This document shows positions 21,596 through 31,467 of a stretch of DNA of 64,000 bases, piece by piece. The stretch's first letter is position 1. The number at the start of each line of letters is the position of its first letter. Origin of the DNA: Methanocaldococcus vulcanius M7. Its GTDB lineage: Archaea; AGJL01; Methanococci; Methanococcales; Methanocaldococcaceae. The stretch is taken from the NCBI RefSeq assembly GCF_000024625.1, contig NC_013407.1, positions 620,001-684,000 of the forward strand, read 5' to 3'. The notes beneath the pieces are model-generated. The model made no database searches and was not told where the DNA came from. It was given only the letters and a program-made list of their open reading frames with translations. A program made the translations under genes and the position numbers.

Positions 21596-22309
21596 TTAAA
21601 GGGCAGTTATTCCTAACGAATATTCCTTAAACTTCTCATGATTTAAGAGTTCCTCAGCCGTTCCTTCAAATGCCACTTTTCCGCTAACAAACATATACCC
21701 ATTGTCGCTGATCTCTAATGCTCTCTTTGCATTCTGTTCAACAAGTAAGATTGTAAGGCCAAACTCATCCCTCATTTCAACGATTTTTCCAAATATCACT
21801 TCTGCAAGTTTTGGAGAAAGTTGTGCAGTTGGTTCATCTAACATCAAAACCTCAGCATCTCTTACCAATGCCATTCCCATTGCTAAAAATTGTCTTTGCC
21901 CTCCACTCAACGTTCCTGCTTTTCTTTTTAGAATGTCTTTAAGCTCGGGAAATACATTTAAAGCAATTTCTATTCTCTCTCTGACTTTATCCTTATCTAA
22001 AACATATCCAGCAATTTTTAGATTTTCCTCAACGGTTAGATCTGCAAAAACATTATTTGTTTGTGGCAAATAAGCAATTTTCATTCTTGCCTTTTGATGT
22101 GGTGGAACATAAGCGATATTTTTATTATTGAAAATTATCTCTCCAGAGTATATGTTAGTTAATCCAAATAGTGTTTTTAGAAACGTTGATTTTCCACTTC
22201 CATTCGGACCGACAACAGTTGTTATTTTACCCTTTTCCACTTTTGCGTTCACATCAAACAATATTTGCAGTTTTCCATACCCTGCGTTTAAATTTTTTAT
22301 TTTTATCAT
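21596..22309 (-). CDS. livF: branched-chain amino-acid ABC transporter ATPase LivF
   Basis: 237-aa nucleotide-binding subunit. Walker [10 protein letters not shown] (about residues 33-41), Q-loop LPQTNN, signature LSGGQRQ, Walker B VLMLDEP and the H-loop region LLVEQNA are all intact. LivF-type ATPases are slightly shorter than LivG and end soon after the H-loop helix, as here. GGTGA lies five bases before the ATG. It powers transport by dimerising with LivG. Confidence 0.92.
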   Translation of the reverse strand: MIKIKNLNAGYGKLQILFDVNAKVEKGKITTVVGPNGSGKSTFLKTLFGLTNIYSGEIIFNNKNIAYVPPHQKARMKIAYLPQTNNVFADLTVEENLKIAGYVLDKDKVRERIEIALNVFPELKDILKRKAGTLSGGQRQFLAMGMALVRDAEVLMLDEPTAQLSPKLAEVIFGKIVEMRDEFGLTILLVEQNAKRALEISDNGYMFVSGKVAFEGTAEELLNHEKFKEYSLGITAL

Positions 22310-22413
22310 AAACCATCACCAGCCCATAATCGTTTAATGTGTTCAAAATTTATTAAAAGTAGAATTTGCGAATAGTTAAGAAATTTTAAAATTTATCAGC
22401 ACTCAAAAACTCG

Positions 22414-23175
22414 CTAATCTCCAATGTAGATCTCAACAACCTTAGGATCTGAGAGGACTTTTTTGATCTCCTCTTCTCCTCTACCTTCTGCAATGATCTG
22501 CCCGTTAAACATAACGTATAAATGATCTATATATTTTAAAACAATATCTAACCTATGCTCAACAATTAAAAATGTTATCCCTCTTGCTTTTAATTCAAGA
22601 ACATGATTAAATATATCGTGGGCTAAACCCGGGGCAACCCCTGCTATTGGCTCATCCATAACGATCATTTTAGGATTGGTCATTAAAGCCCTCCCAATCT
22701 CAACAAGTTTCATCTGACCTCCACTTAACTCCCCTGCTTTTCTATCATAGAGATGAGATAATTTCAAAAACTTCAATATCTTGAAGGCCTTCTCTACCAT
22801 TTCCTCCTCTTTTGGAATCCATTTTTTATAAAATAAAGCAGTCGTTGGCTTTTCTCCTGGATTTATATCTCCTATTAAGAGGTTTTCCAACACAGTCATC
22901 TCTTTTAAAGGTTGGGGCGTTTGAAAAGTTCTAACTAATCCATAATGATAGAGTTCCTCTGGCTCTTTGTTTGTTATATCTTTATTTGCAAAGTAAACCT
23001 TTCCCTCGTCCGCCTTTAAAAATCCAGTGATTACATTGATCAGTGTTGACTTACCGCTTCCATTTGGCCCTATAATCAAAGTTATATCCCCTTCATTTAC
23101 ACTTATTGAAACCCCATCTAACGCCTTAAATTCCCCAAAATATTTTACAATATTATCTGTTCTCAAAATCTCCAT
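22414..23175 (-). CDS. livG: branched-chain amino-acid ABC transporter ATPase LivG
   Basis: 253-aa nucleotide-binding subunit. Walker A is GPNGSGKST, the signature LSGGQMK, Walker B MIVMDEP and the H-loop LIVEHRLD. The insertion after the Q-loop (VRTFQTPQPLKEMTVLENLL) is characteristic of LivG. A longer frame from 23229 adds a hydrophobic 18-residue extension foreign to the family; the ATG at 23175 follows GAGGGATAAG and starts at MEILRTDNIVKYFG, so it is preferred. Confidence 0.92.
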   Translation of the reverse strand: MEILRTDNIVKYFGEFKALDGVSISVNEGDITLIIGPNGSGKSTLINVITGFLKADEGKVYFANKDITNKEPEELYHYGLVRTFQTPQPLKEMTVLENLLIGDINPGEKPTTALFYKKWIPKEEEMVEKAFKILKFLKLSHLYDRKAGELSGGQMKLVEIGRALMTNPKMIVMDEPIAGVAPGLAHDIFNHVLELKARGITFLIVEHRLDIVLKYIDHLYVMFNGQIIAEGRGEEEIKKVLSDPKVVEIYIGD

Positions 23176-23272
23176 CTTATCCCTCAAAAAAATGATAAAT
23201 ATTAAAAATATGATTAAACAAAAAACCAATTTAAAAGTTTTAAAAAGAGTTATTTAAAGTTTTGGGATTAGG

Positions 23273-24571
23273 TTATTTCAGCCACTTTATCTGCCCTGTT
23301 TTATAGTCCCAGATTCCAACTAACTTCCATCCATCCTTCGTTACTGCGTGAATTCCATAGTTTCCACTTGCCCTATCGTTCCACTCGTTTAAGTATATAT
23401 CTCCGGTAACGGGTTTAACTCCGAATTGTCCTTCTGAGTATTTGACAGTGTTTTCTTTTATTAGTTTTGATAAGAGATCTGCGTTGTATTTTCCTCCTGT
23501 CTCATTCAACATCTGAGCGTAGGAAATAGCTCCAACCCAGATGGAATCGTAAGCAATTAAAGCGTATTGTCTTGGTCTTTTACCATATCCCATTTTTTCG
23601 TATTCCTCTGCCAATTTTTTTGCTTCATCACTTACTCCATAGAACTCAGTTGAATATAGCCCAACTTTTTCTGCCTTGTCTTTTGCTTCACTAACGACCT
23701 TCTCACTATCTACAATTCCATCAGATCCAAACCATTTGACATTTAATAATGGAGAATTATCGCTTATTTGAGATAACAAGGTTGCAATTTCATCAAATCC
23801 GATTGCTAAAACTGCGGTTGTTTTTGGATCTTTTCCAGATATTTTATTTTCAAGCATCTGTATGTATGGGCTCCAATCTGATGGCTCTGGTGTACTTGGA
23901 TATTCAACTTCTCCTATTACAGTTATTCCCTCTTTTTTCAGATTTTGGACTGCTGCGGTTTCTAAACCTCTACCCCATGCATCTCCTCTGTATATAACAA
24001 CCACATTCTTTATTCCCATGTCCTTTATCTCTCCAGCAATTGCTTTTGCTTGGAAGTTGTCTGTTGGAACGAATCTAAATACGTATTTTTTCTGTTCTGG
24101 ACTTGTGAATCCAAGCATCTGAGGAGGAGCTGTTGAACTTGGAGAGATTATGATCATTCCATTGGAGTTAATATAGTCCTTTATGTTTTTAACTTCTGCA
24201 CTTGATGTAGGGCCAATAATTAAGTTTATACCCATTGCGTTGAAAGATTGAACTTTCTGTAAGCAGATTGAAGGATTGCTTTGGGTATCTTCAATATAAA
24301 CTTTAATTGAGTAAGGAATTCCTTTTTCTTTAAAGTAGTTGTTTATATCATTCTGAGCCACTTTTAGGGTGTTTGCAATATCTGTTCCGTCAGATGACAG
24401 AGGTCCAGAGAGATCTGTTAAAACTCCAACTTTTATTACATTTTCATTTTGGGTAGGTTCGCTTGTTGTTGTAGTTGAAGTGTTCGTTGTGCCTGATTTT
24501 TCAGTACAGCCGGCTAAAAAGATTGATGATACCAAAAGTAGTGAGAGCAAAATTATCCATGTCTTTTTCAC
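23273..24571 (-). CDS. livK: branched-chain amino-acid binding lipoprotein (LivK type, copy 1)
   Basis: 432-aa extracellular solute-binding protein of the periplasmic-binding family 6 (Leu/Ile/Val type). It has a lipobox, VSSIFLAGC, with cysteine 22 expected to be lipid-modified, then a Ser/Thr-rich linker and a two-lobe domain beginning IKVGVLTDLSGPLSSDG. Motifs FLGPTSSAEV-like, SPSSTAPPQML and VIYRGDAWG are shared with its neighbour. It is the donor of substrate to LivHMGF. It lies at the head of the liv operon, about 100 bases before livG; parts of its DNA are almost identical to copy 2. Confidence 0.9.
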   Translation of the reverse strand: MKKTWIILLSLLLVSSIFLAGCTEKSGTTNTSTTTTSEPTQNENVIKVGVLTDLSGPLSSDGTDIANTLKVAQNDINNYFKEKGIPYSIKVYIEDTQSNPSICLQKVQSFNAMGINLIIGPTSSAEVKNIKDYINSNGMIIISPSSTAPPQMLGFTSPEQKKYVFRFVPTDNFQAKAIAGEIKDMGIKNVVVIYRGDAWGRGLETAAVQNLKKEGITVIGEVEYPSTPEPSDWSPYIQMLENKISGKDPKTTAVLAIGFDEIATLLSQISDNSPLLNVKWFGSDGIVDSEKVVSEAKDKAEKVGLYSTEFYGVSDEAKKLAEEYEKMGYGKRPRQYALIAYDSIWVGAISYAQMLNETGGKYNADLLSKLIKENTVKYSEGQFGVKPVTGDIYLNEWNDRASGNYGIHAVTKDGWKLVGIWDYKTGQIKWLK

Positions 24572-24756
24572 GTTCTCACCCCTACTAATGGAGGAAAGTA
24601 TTTTCCGACCATATTATATTTTTATTATATATTAAAAGTTTTCGCTTAATTATGGAATTAATTTTTTAAATCAACAAATGTATTATATTAATATTAAATG
24701 CATGGATGTAAAATTTAAAATTAAATCGAAAAATTAAATTTTTAAATTATGGAACT

Positions 24757-26001
24757 TTATTCTTTCCACGTGATGTTTCCGGTTCTTGAATCCCAGATTC
24801 CAACTAACTTCCATCCATCTTTTGTTACGGCGAAGATTCCATAGTTCCCGCTTGCTCTATCGTTCCACTCGTTCAGTTTTATATAACCAGTAACGGGTTT
24901 AACTCCGAATTGTCCTTCTGAATATTTAACAGTGTTTTCTTTTATCAGTTTTGATAAGAGATCTGCGTTGTATTTTCCTCCCGTCTCATTCAACATCTGA
25001 GCATAGGAAATAGCTCCAACCCAAAATGCATCATACACGTTTAAAGCATATTGATCTGGCTCTCCATAGCCCCTCTTTTTAAATTCTTCTTTTAACTTTT
25101 CAGCTTCGCTTGTTTCTGACTGGAACATTGTTGAATATAGCTTAACTTTCTCTGCTTTATCTTTTGCTTCTTCAATAACCTTCTTACTATTTGCTGTTCC
25201 ATCACACCCAATCCAGATATGATTTAACAGTGGAGAGTTGTCATCCATTTGAGATAACAAAGTTGCAACTTCCTCATAACCAATAAATATTATTCCAGTG
25301 TCATTTCCTTTTCCAGTGATTTTATTTGTGGCTGTTTGAATTATTGGACTCCAATCCCCGATATTAGGATCGTATGGGATTTCAGCAACAACATCTATAC
25401 CATTTTTCTTTAACTTCTCTATTGTTGCTTTTTCTAAACCATCTCCCCATGCATCGTCCCTATATATTACAACCACATTTCTTAAACCGAGTTGTTTAGC
25501 CAAGTCCCCAATAGCATTTCCTTGGAAGTTGTCTGTTGGAACGAATCTAAATACGTATTTTTTCTGTTCTGGACTTGTGAATCCAAGCATTTGAGGAGGA
25601 GCTGTTGAACTTGGAGAGATTATAACAAGTTTGTTTGAGTTTACAAATCCCTTGATGTTTTTAACTTCTCCGCTTGCCATAGGGCCCAAAAAGAAGTTTA
25701 TCCCTTGAGCGTGGAGTGCTTGGACTTTTTGAAGACAAATATTTGGATCTGCCTTTGTATCTTCAACATAAAGTTCAACTTTATAAGGAATTCCCTTCTC
25801 TTTGAAGTAGTTGTTTATATTTTCTTCGGCAATTTCACATATGTGCTTTTCATTATTTCCATAAGTTGCTAAACTACCTGAGAGATCAACGAGTAATCCC
25901 ACTTTAATCGTATTGTTTGACTCCTGACTTTGCGTGCAACCGGCTAAAAAGATTGCTGAAACCAGAATCGCCCCCAACAGAAGGGCTACTGTTTTTTTAA
26001 T
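24757..26001 (-). CDS. livK: branched-chain amino-acid binding lipoprotein (LivK type, copy 2), probable AUU start
   Basis: 414-aa paralogue of copy 1, with the same family-6 fold (IKVGLLVDLSGSLATYG) and lipobox SAIFLAGC. The ordinary starts allow only a TTG at 25977, which would remove the positively charged start of the signal peptide. Eight codons upstream an ATT at 26001 sits three bases after GGTGAT and would yield a normal lipoprotein signal, (M)KKTVALLLGAILVSAIFLAGC (split: KKTVALLLGAILVSAI then FLAGC). A stop codon lies just upstream and no ATG, GTG or TTG comes between, so AUU initiation is the best reading. Confidence 0.82.
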   Translation of the reverse strand: MKKTVALLLGAILVSAIFLAGCTQSQESNNTIKVGLLVDLSGSLATYGNNEKHICEIAEENINNYFKEKGIPYKVELYVEDTKADPNICLQKVQALHAQGINFFLGPMASGEVKNIKGFVNSNKLVIISPSSTAPPQMLGFTSPEQKKYVFRFVPTDNFQGNAIGDLAKQLGLRNVVVIYRDDAWGDGLEKATIEKLKKNGIDVVAEIPYDPNIGDWSPIIQTATNKITGKGNDTGIIFIGYEEVATLLSQMDDNSPLLNHIWIGCDGTANSKKVIEEAKDKAEKVKLYSTMFQSETSEAEKLKEEFKKRGYGEPDQYALNVYDAFWVGAISYAQMLNETGGKYNADLLSKLIKENTVKYSEGQFGVKPVTGYIKLNEWNDRASGNYGIFAVTKDGWKLVGIWDSRTGNITWKE

Positions 26002-26248
26002 GGTATCACCTCAAAAAATTGTAGCAATTCACTTTTTATGAAATAAATAATATTTAAGATTTTCGAGATGATTTTATTTTAATTATCTATTATCGTTTTT
26101 AATACCTCATTGACGAAAATATTAAAAACGAAATCTAAAAAACTTTATTAATACAAAATTAAATATTAAATATATAATGTAGATATTGTAAAATTGATAA
26201 TAAAAATATAAAAATTTAAAAAAATTGATAATAATCCAACGTGAGAAA

Positions 26249-26671
26249 ATGAAAGAAAGAACCTTCGTAGCTTTAAAGCCAGATGCCGTAAAAAGAAAAT
26301 TAGTGGGGAAACTTATTGAAAGATTCGAAAATAAAGGTTTTGAGATTATTGCAATGAAAATGGTAAAATTAAATAGGGAAATGGCAGAGAAATACTATGA
26401 AGAGCATAAAGGAAAGGATTTTTTTGAAAATTTAGTAAAATTCATGACTTCTGGAAGGATCGTCGCTATGGTGGTGGAGGGGGAGAACGCAATAACTGCT
26501 GTAAGAAAAATGATTGGAAAAACAAACCCTATCGAAGCGGAACCCGGAACTATAAGAGGAGATTTTGCTACAAAAACTCCTGAAAATGTTATTCATGCAT
26601 CCGACTCAAAAGAAAGTGCCGAAAGAGAAATAAAGTTGTTCTTTAAAGAAGAGGAGATATTTAGCGAATAA
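26249..26671 (+). CDS. ndk: nucleoside diphosphate kinase
   Basis: 140-aa cytoplasmic enzyme that balances nucleoside di- and triphosphates by way of a phosphohistidine. The nucleotide-binding KPDAVKR starts the protein and the catalytic histidine is in NVIHASDS near residue 116; GTIRGDFA is also conserved. The ATG at 26249 follows GTGAG; a TTG eight codons earlier is less likely. It is divergent from livK copy 2 and stands ahead of purL, with 260 AT-rich bases between. Confidence 0.95.
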   Translation: MKERTFVALKPDAVKRKLVGKLIERFENKGFEIIAMKMVKLNREMAEKYYEEHKGKDFFENLVKFMTSGRIVAMVVEGENAITAVRKMIGKTNPIEAEPGTIRGDFATKTPENVIHASDSKESAEREIKLFFKEEEIFSE

Positions 26672-26931
26672 TTTATTTGATATTTTAAATATTTATTTGA
26701 TTGTCATTTTTATCTTTTATTTTTCTATTTTTCATCATGTTTTTTTATTTCTTTTATATATAGTGAGAATATCAAAGCATATACAAAAAATTTAACTCAA
26801 TTTTAAATGTAGGTAAATAAATTCATGCTACCAAAAAATTTATATTAACTCAATACTCTTTTTAATTTTAACTTAAAACTTAAATTTTAATTTTAATTTA
26901 ACCTAATTTAAAAATCTGATAAGGTGTAATT

Positions 26932-29133
26932 ATGGACGAGAACGATATAAAATATATAGAAAATACCTTAGGAAGAAAATTAAACGATATAGAGTTAGCA
27001 ATGTTTGAAAACTTATGGAGTGAGCATTGTGCTTACAGAACATCAAAAAAACTCTTAAGAATGTTTGCTAAAACAGTAAATGAAAAAACATCAAAAAACA
27101 TAGTTGTTGGAATTGGAGATGATGCTGCCATAATTAGGTTAAAAGACGATATTTGCTTAGCAATAGCCATGGAAAGCCACAACCACCCTTCATATATAGA
27201 TCCCTACAACGGAGCAGCCACAGGAGTTGGAGGGATCGTTAGAGATGTCTTGTCAATGGGAGCTAAGCCAATTGCATTATTAGATCCTCTAAGATTTGGA
27301 GACATATTTGGAAAAGAAGGAGATAAAGTTAGATGGTTAATTGATGGGGTTGTGAGAGGAATTGGGGACTATGGAAATAGGATTGGAGTTCCAACGGTTG
27401 GAGGAGAATGTGAGTTTGATAGTTCTTTTGATTATAACAACTTGGTTAATGTTGTATGTGTCGGTTTAGTTAAGGAGAATGAAATAATAACAGGTAAGGC
27501 AAAAGAGCCAGGTCTATCTTTAATATTGGTTGGATCAACAGGAAGGGATGGAATAGGCGGAGCTTCATTTGCATCAAAAGACCTAACTGAGGAAAGTGAG
27601 GAAGATAGACCAAGTGTCCAAGTTGGAGATGCATTCTCTGAAAAATGTTTAATTGACGCTGTTTTAGAGGCAGTAAAAACAGGTAAAGTTAAGGCAATGA
27701 AGGATTTGGGAGCTGCAGGACTTTCGGGGGCTTCATCTGAGATGTGTTATGGAGGAGGAGTTGGTTGTGAGCTTTACTTAGAAAATGTAATATTGAGAGA
27801 GCCACTAACTCCATATGAGATAATGATTTCTGAAAGTCAGGAGAGAATGTTATTGGCTGTTGAACCGGGAAGTGAAGAAGAGATAATTGAGATATTTAAA
27901 AAATATGAGTTGCCTGCCTCAGTTATTGGTAAAACAATTAAAGAGAAAAAGATTATTGCAAAATATAACGAAGAGGAGGTCGTTAATTTACCACTTGACT
28001 TATTATGTGAAGCTCCTTTATATGATAGAGAAGCAAAAGAGGACTTAAAAGAAAAAGAAGATGATAAAGAAAAAATAAAAATGCCAGAGGACTTAAATGC
28101 AGTATTACTAAAACTCTTAGAAAGCCCAAATATTTGCTCAAAAGAATGGATTTATCAGCAGTATGATCACGAAGTCCAAATAAGAACTATCATAAAACCA
28201 GGAAAAGATGCAGCTGTTTTAAGGATACTTGAAACATATCCTACCGGTATTGCCTTAACAACCGATTGTAATTCGAGATATTGTAAATTAAACCCTTATG
28301 TAGGGGCTTTAAATGCTGTTGCTGAGGCAGTGCGAAATTTGGCAACAGTCGGAGCTGAACCAATGGCTATGCTCGATAACTTAAACTTTGGAAATCCTGA
28401 GAGGGCAGAGAGATTTTGGCAGTTGGCAGAGTGTATAAAGGGCTTAGCAGATGCCGCTGAATTTTTCGAGATTCCAGTTGTTGGAGGAAATGTAAGTTTA
28501 TACAATGAAACAGTTATTGAAGGAAAGGAATTTCCAATAAACCCAACTCCTGCGATATTTGTATTAGGTAAGGTCGAGGATGTTGAAAAAGTTCCTGGAG
28601 TTTTAGGTAATAAAATTAAAGATGGAGATGTATTAATAATTACAAATGAAACAAGAGATGAGATGGGTGGAAGCGAATACTATAAAGTTATACACAATAC
28701 CGAAGAGGGAATAGTTCCAAGAGTTGATTTAGAGAAGGAGAAAAAGATCTATAAAGAAATTAGAGAGATCATAAAAGAGGGATTGGTTAGTGAAGCGGTG
28801 GATTGCTCAAGAGGAGGTTTGGCAATAGCTTTGGCTAAAATGGCAGTTTTAAACAATATTGGCTTAGATGTGGATTTAACTTCATATAATAAAAATAATT
28901 TAAGAGATGATGTCTTATTGTTTTCAGAAACCTCTGGAAGAATAATTTTGGCAGTTAGAGAGGAGAATAAAGATAAAGTGTTAAATAAGTTAAGCTCTGC
29001 TCACGTAATTGGAAAAGTAGGTGGAAATAGGTTAAAAATAAAAGTTAATGGGAGAGGTATTATTGATTTAGATGTTAATACCATGAAAAAAAGATATTAT
29101 GAGGCGTTTCCAAAGATGATGGGAGAACTTTAA
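26932..29133 (+). CDS. purL: phosphoribosylformylglycinamidine synthase subunit PurL
   Basis: 733-aa small-type PurL, the ATP-dependent synthetase part of the FGAM synthase that also needs PurQ (glutaminase) and PurS, neither of which is in the window. It converts FGAR to FGAM in purine synthesis. Two homologous halves are visible, each with the AIRS-like fold: [19 protein letters not shown] and [15 protein letters not shown] in the first, [10 protein letters not shown] and [11 protein letters not shown] in the second. Length is typical for archaea. The ATG is preceded by a weak GGTG. Confidence 0.95.
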   Translation: MDENDIKYIENTLGRKLNDIELAMFENLWSEHCAYRTSKKLLRMFAKTVNEKTSKNIVVGIGDDAAIIRLKDDICLAIAMESHNHPSYIDPYNGAATGVGGIVRDVLSMGAKPIALLDPLRFGDIFGKEGDKVRWLIDGVVRGIGDYGNRIGVPTVGGECEFDSSFDYNNLVNVVCVGLVKENEIITGKAKEPGLSLILVGSTGRDGIGGASFASKDLTEESEEDRPSVQVGDAFSEKCLIDAVLEAVKTGKVKAMKDLGAAGLSGASSEMCYGGGVGCELYLENVILREPLTPYEIMISESQERMLLAVEPGSEEEIIEIFKKYELPASVIGKTIKEKKIIAKYNEEEVVNLPLDLLCEAPLYDREAKEDLKEKEDDKEKIKMPEDLNAVLLKLLESPNICSKEWIYQQYDHEVQIRTIIKPGKDAAVLRILETYPTGIALTTDCNSRYCKLNPYVGALNAVAEAVRNLATVGAEPMAMLDNLNFGNPERAERFWQLAECIKGLADAAEFFEIPVVGGNVSLYNETVIEGKEFPINPTPAIFVLGKVEDVEKVPGVLGNKIKDGDVLIITNETRDEMGGSEYYKVIHNTEEGIVPRVDLEKEKKIYKEIREIIKEGLVSEAVDCSRGGLAIALAKMAVLNNIGLDVDLTSYNKNNLRDDVLLFSETSGRIILAVREENKDKVLNKLSSAHVIGKVGGNRLKIKVNGRGIIDLDVNTMKKRYYEAFPKMMGEL

Positions 29134-29171
29134 ATTTCTCTAATTTTTAATTTTTTAAATTTGGTGATAAC

Positions 29172-29900
29172 ATGAATTTTGAGGATGAAAATGACTTATT
29201 TAAGAAAGCACTGGAAGAGAAAGAGAAAGGAAATTATGATGATGCCATTTATTATTTAGATTGGGCGTCTCTTATAGCTTTTGCTAAAGGGAATCTACGA
29301 AAGATTAAAGAAATCGAGGAAATACTTTCTGAATTGGAAGGAAAAACTGATTATTTAAGTTTATATGCCAGTTTTTTTATTAAAATAACCAATTTGATGA
29401 TTAAAAAAGAAAAACTCTCAGATAATATAATTGATGAATTTTTTGAAATGGTAGTGGAAGGTATTGAAGAAACAAAGCCGGAAATTAAATTTGCAATAAT
29501 GTCTCTAAAAAGAATAGTTAATTACATGGAGTCGATGAATCAAACAGCTCCTGACTGGGTTTATGAATGGATTAAAGATAGAGAGGAGATGATTAAAGAA
29601 ATAGAGAAATTTAACCCAGAAAAAGATAAGGTTTTAATCCAATCTAAGGATTTTAAAAAAGGTTTTGTTATGGGAACTTTTGTGGGAGGAGAGTTGGACA
29701 AATCAAAAATGAAAATTGTTAAAAGAGCTAAAATGGAGTTTGGAATCATAGAGGTTGATGGGGCAGTTATAGAAATTCCTTTAATGGCAATGAACTTTAC
29801 TGGGGGAGTTTTTACAGCTAAGGGAGTAAAAAATGAAGAACATTTAAAAAAGATAATAAAAACTATTGAAGATTTGATGATAGATGTCTATTTCTATTAA
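29172..29900 (+). CDS. unknown protein with TPR-like N-terminus
   Basis: 242-aa soluble protein that I do not recognise. The N-terminal 40 residues (ALEEKEKGNYDDAIYYLDWA) read like one TPR helix pair; a helical middle follows, then a basic beta-rich C-terminal domain (KKGFVMGTFVGGELD, EVDGAVIEIPLMAMNF). GGTGA precedes the ATG, and the gene follows purL by 38 bases, so it may be in the same transcript. A decayed copy of this gene, missing about 290 bases from the middle and the 3' part, lies at 33888-34024, on the other side of the accessory island. Confidence 0.7.
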   Translation: MNFEDENDLFKKALEEKEKGNYDDAIYYLDWASLIAFAKGNLRKIKEIEEILSELEGKTDYLSLYASFFIKITNLMIKKEKLSDNIIDEFFEMVVEGIEETKPEIKFAIMSLKRIVNYMESMNQTAPDWVYEWIKDREEMIKEIEKFNPEKDKVLIQSKDFKKGFVMGTFVGGELDKSKMKIVKRAKMEFGIIEVDGAVIEIPLMAMNFTGGVFTAKGVKNEEHLKKIIKTIEDLMIDVYFY

Positions 29901-30027
29901 AAAAATACCGTTATTTGGTTATATTTTGTTAATTTAATTCATAACAACTTAATTGATTATTTATTTTTAATTTTTTAAACTCTTTACTATTTTATCTTAT
30001 TGAGAACTTTAATATCTCTCTTTTTAT

Positions 30028-30082
30028 ACTTTACTAAGTTGTTTATGGATGTTGCAAAAAAAAAACACTACTTAGTAAGGTT
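30028..30082. repeat. inverted repeat TTACTAAG / CTTAGTAA
   Basis: ACTTTACTAAG at 30028-30038 and CTTAGTAAGGT at 30071-30081 are inverted copies (one mismatch) separated by 32 bases that include an A run. The right arm merges into the upstream region shared with the 9.2-kb locus. It could be an operator, a weak hairpin or the trace of an insertion boundary. The rest of 29901-30069 is AT-rich without a gene. Confidence 0.4.
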
Positions 30083-30130
30083 TAAATATTAAAAAGTTAA
30101 GATAAAACTATCAAAGGATTGATAAATATA
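30070..30130 (+). promoter_or_regulatory. promoter region of the membrane-protein island
   Basis: Related in sequence to 9246-9303, with a common TTAAGATAAAA block. A TATA-like TAAATATA at 30123-30130 would start transcription about 25 bases on, near 30152, just before the K-turn hairpin. Confidence 0.45.
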
Positions 30131-30148
30131 ACTTTACAAAGGTAAAGT
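30131..30148 (+). other. seven-base-pair hairpin upstream of K-turn
   Basis: ACTTTAC and GTAAAGT pair perfectly around AAAG. If transcription starts near 30152 this hairpin would be outside the message and might be a protein-binding palindrome; if transcription starts earlier it is part of the leader. Confidence 0.4.
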
Positions 30149-30158
30149 AAAAAATAGC

Positions 30159-30191
30159 TGGCGATGATGCCTCAGTATAGAGGCGGAGCCA
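30159..30191 (+). promoter_or_regulatory. kink-turn hairpin in the 5' leader (L7Ae site)
   Basis: The sequence fits the kink-turn consensus exactly. The outer stem is TGGC/GCCA, followed by a three-base bulge GAT and tandem G-A pairs from GA (30166-30167) and GA (30186-30187), then a T-G wobble and the inner stem GCCTC/GAGGC with loop AGTATA. K-turns in archaea are bound by ribosomal protein L7Ae, which also represses some messages through leader K-turns. This one lies 35 bases ahead of the start codon of the secreted protein, so regulation or assembly as a separate small RNA are both possible. Confidence 0.65.
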
Positions 30192-30225
30192 AATAAAGCC
30201 CAACTACCAAATAAAGAGGGGTATT

Positions 30226-30951
30226 ATGAAACTATGGAGCAAAGGAATATTTAAAATTTTTGCCTTAGTGGCTATGCTATGCGTTGTAGGGAGCGTTTTT
30301 GCTACATCAACAAGTTTGTCAGAGAATATATCTAAAATACCGAATAATAAAAAAATTCCTTTACGAGGAGGAGCAGGTTTAGGGACGATTATGGATTCCA
30401 CACTTTCAGGAAGTGGAGTAATTTCCTGTAAAACAATAGATATTGGAAAATACCTTTCAAAAATATCTAACGATAATATTATATTAAAATATAGATGGAT
30501 TAGATTATATAAAGTTAAACATAACGGTGAAGGAAACTTAAATGTTTATGTGTATAAAGTGCCATGGGGAAACTATGATATAATAACCATTTTCCCAAAA
30601 GATATGACAGTATATCCTGAAAAAGCCACGGGTGCAAAATATATAGGATCATGGAATTATTATACTGGCAATTCAGTTCAAAGCTATCACTTCTGTAAAG
30701 ATAGATGGTTTGTTTGGTCAGTTCATTTAAAAGTGCCACTAAAATTCAACGCAGGTTATGGAAAACATGGAATATTAATTCTTGGAGGAAGTAGTTCTGT
30801 AATGGATAAGATTATTGGCTATTCAGGAATAGAGACTTTATTTAAAAAAGCCGTAGAGCGTTTTGCTATAAGTAGTAATGAAATTGGCATAATATTTGTA
30901 GCGATTTCTACAGGAGCAAATGTCGATATTATTGGATTTAATGAAGTATAA
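30226..30951 (+). CDS. secreted protein of unknown function
   Basis: 241 aa with a clear signal peptide: a basic start (MKLWSKGIFK), a hydrophobic core and a likely cleavage after VVGSVFA. The mature part is beta-rich with many aromatics (WIRLYKV, YKVPWGNYDI, SWNYYTG), two cysteines that could pair, and a glycine-rich ILGGSSS stretch. No domain recognised. It is the first gene of the island, behind the K-turn leader, and starts with GAGGGG before the ATG. It may be exported to act with the small membrane proteins encoded downstream; that is only a neighbourhood guess. Confidence 0.7.
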   Translation: MKLWSKGIFKIFALVAMLCVVGSVFATSTSLSENISKIPNNKKIPLRGGAGLGTIMDSTLSGSGVISCKTIDIGKYLSKISNDNIILKYRWIRLYKVKHNGEGNLNVYVYKVPWGNYDIITIFPKDMTVYPEKATGAKYIGSWNYYTGNSVQSYHFCKDRWFVWSVHLKVPLKFNAGYGKHGILILGGSSSVMDKIIGYSGIETLFKKAVERFAISSNEIGIIFVAISTGANVDIIGFNEV

Positions 30952-31005
30952 TTCTTTTTAATTTTAACATTATTCTTTTTTAATATTATTTTGGTGGTGA
31001 AATCT

Positions 31006-31443
31006 ATGTTAAATGAAATAAAACAACACTTAAAATGCATAAAATCAACTTTAAAATTTATTGGAAGCACCATTTCATTTATTGGAGTTATATATTACGC
31101 CTGTGGTTATGGTTCTTCTTATTTTTCTAAGGGAGTTTATTCCATACTGTATGAAGCTGTTGGTATATTAATTGGATGGTTTATACTATTTTTGCTTATA
31201 AGTATTGGAACTTATTTTAAAAATAAAGAAAGAAAAAAAGAGGTTGTAAATTCTTTAATAATAGCGTGGTTGTTCGTAATGATCCCAATTGTTGTCATGT
31301 CATTATCTACCGCTCTTTTAGTAATTGGTGATTATCTAATTGGAAAAAGTAATCCACTACTTGTGTTTTTCATAAAAATAACTGCCATATTTTTGATATT
31401 ATTATCATATACAACAGTATTGTGTATAAATTTTAAAAAATGA
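31006..31443 (+). CDS. small multi-pass membrane protein
   Basis: 145 aa with about four hydrophobic helices (residues about 18-36, 44-66, 85-110 and 120-140) and a charged loop KNKERKKE. Function unknown. A frame starting at TTG 30991 would be longer, but GGTGGTGA is positioned for the ATG at 31006. Part of a co-directional run of small membrane proteins with gaps of 25-135 bases. Confidence 0.65.
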   Translation: MLNEIKQHLKCIKSTLKFIGSTISFIGVIYYACGYGSSYFSKGVYSILYEAVGILIGWFILFLLISIGTYFKNKERKKEVVNSLIIAWLFVMIPIVVMSLSTALLVIGDYLIGKSNPLLVFFIKITAIFLILLSYTTVLCINFKK

Positions 31444-31467
31444 TTTTAGATTTAAAATGGTGGTAAT

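Noticed and set aside
23175-23229. N-terminal hydrophobic extension of LivG
   Set aside because: It is only the upstream frame; the family starts at MEIL and a ribosome site supports 23175.
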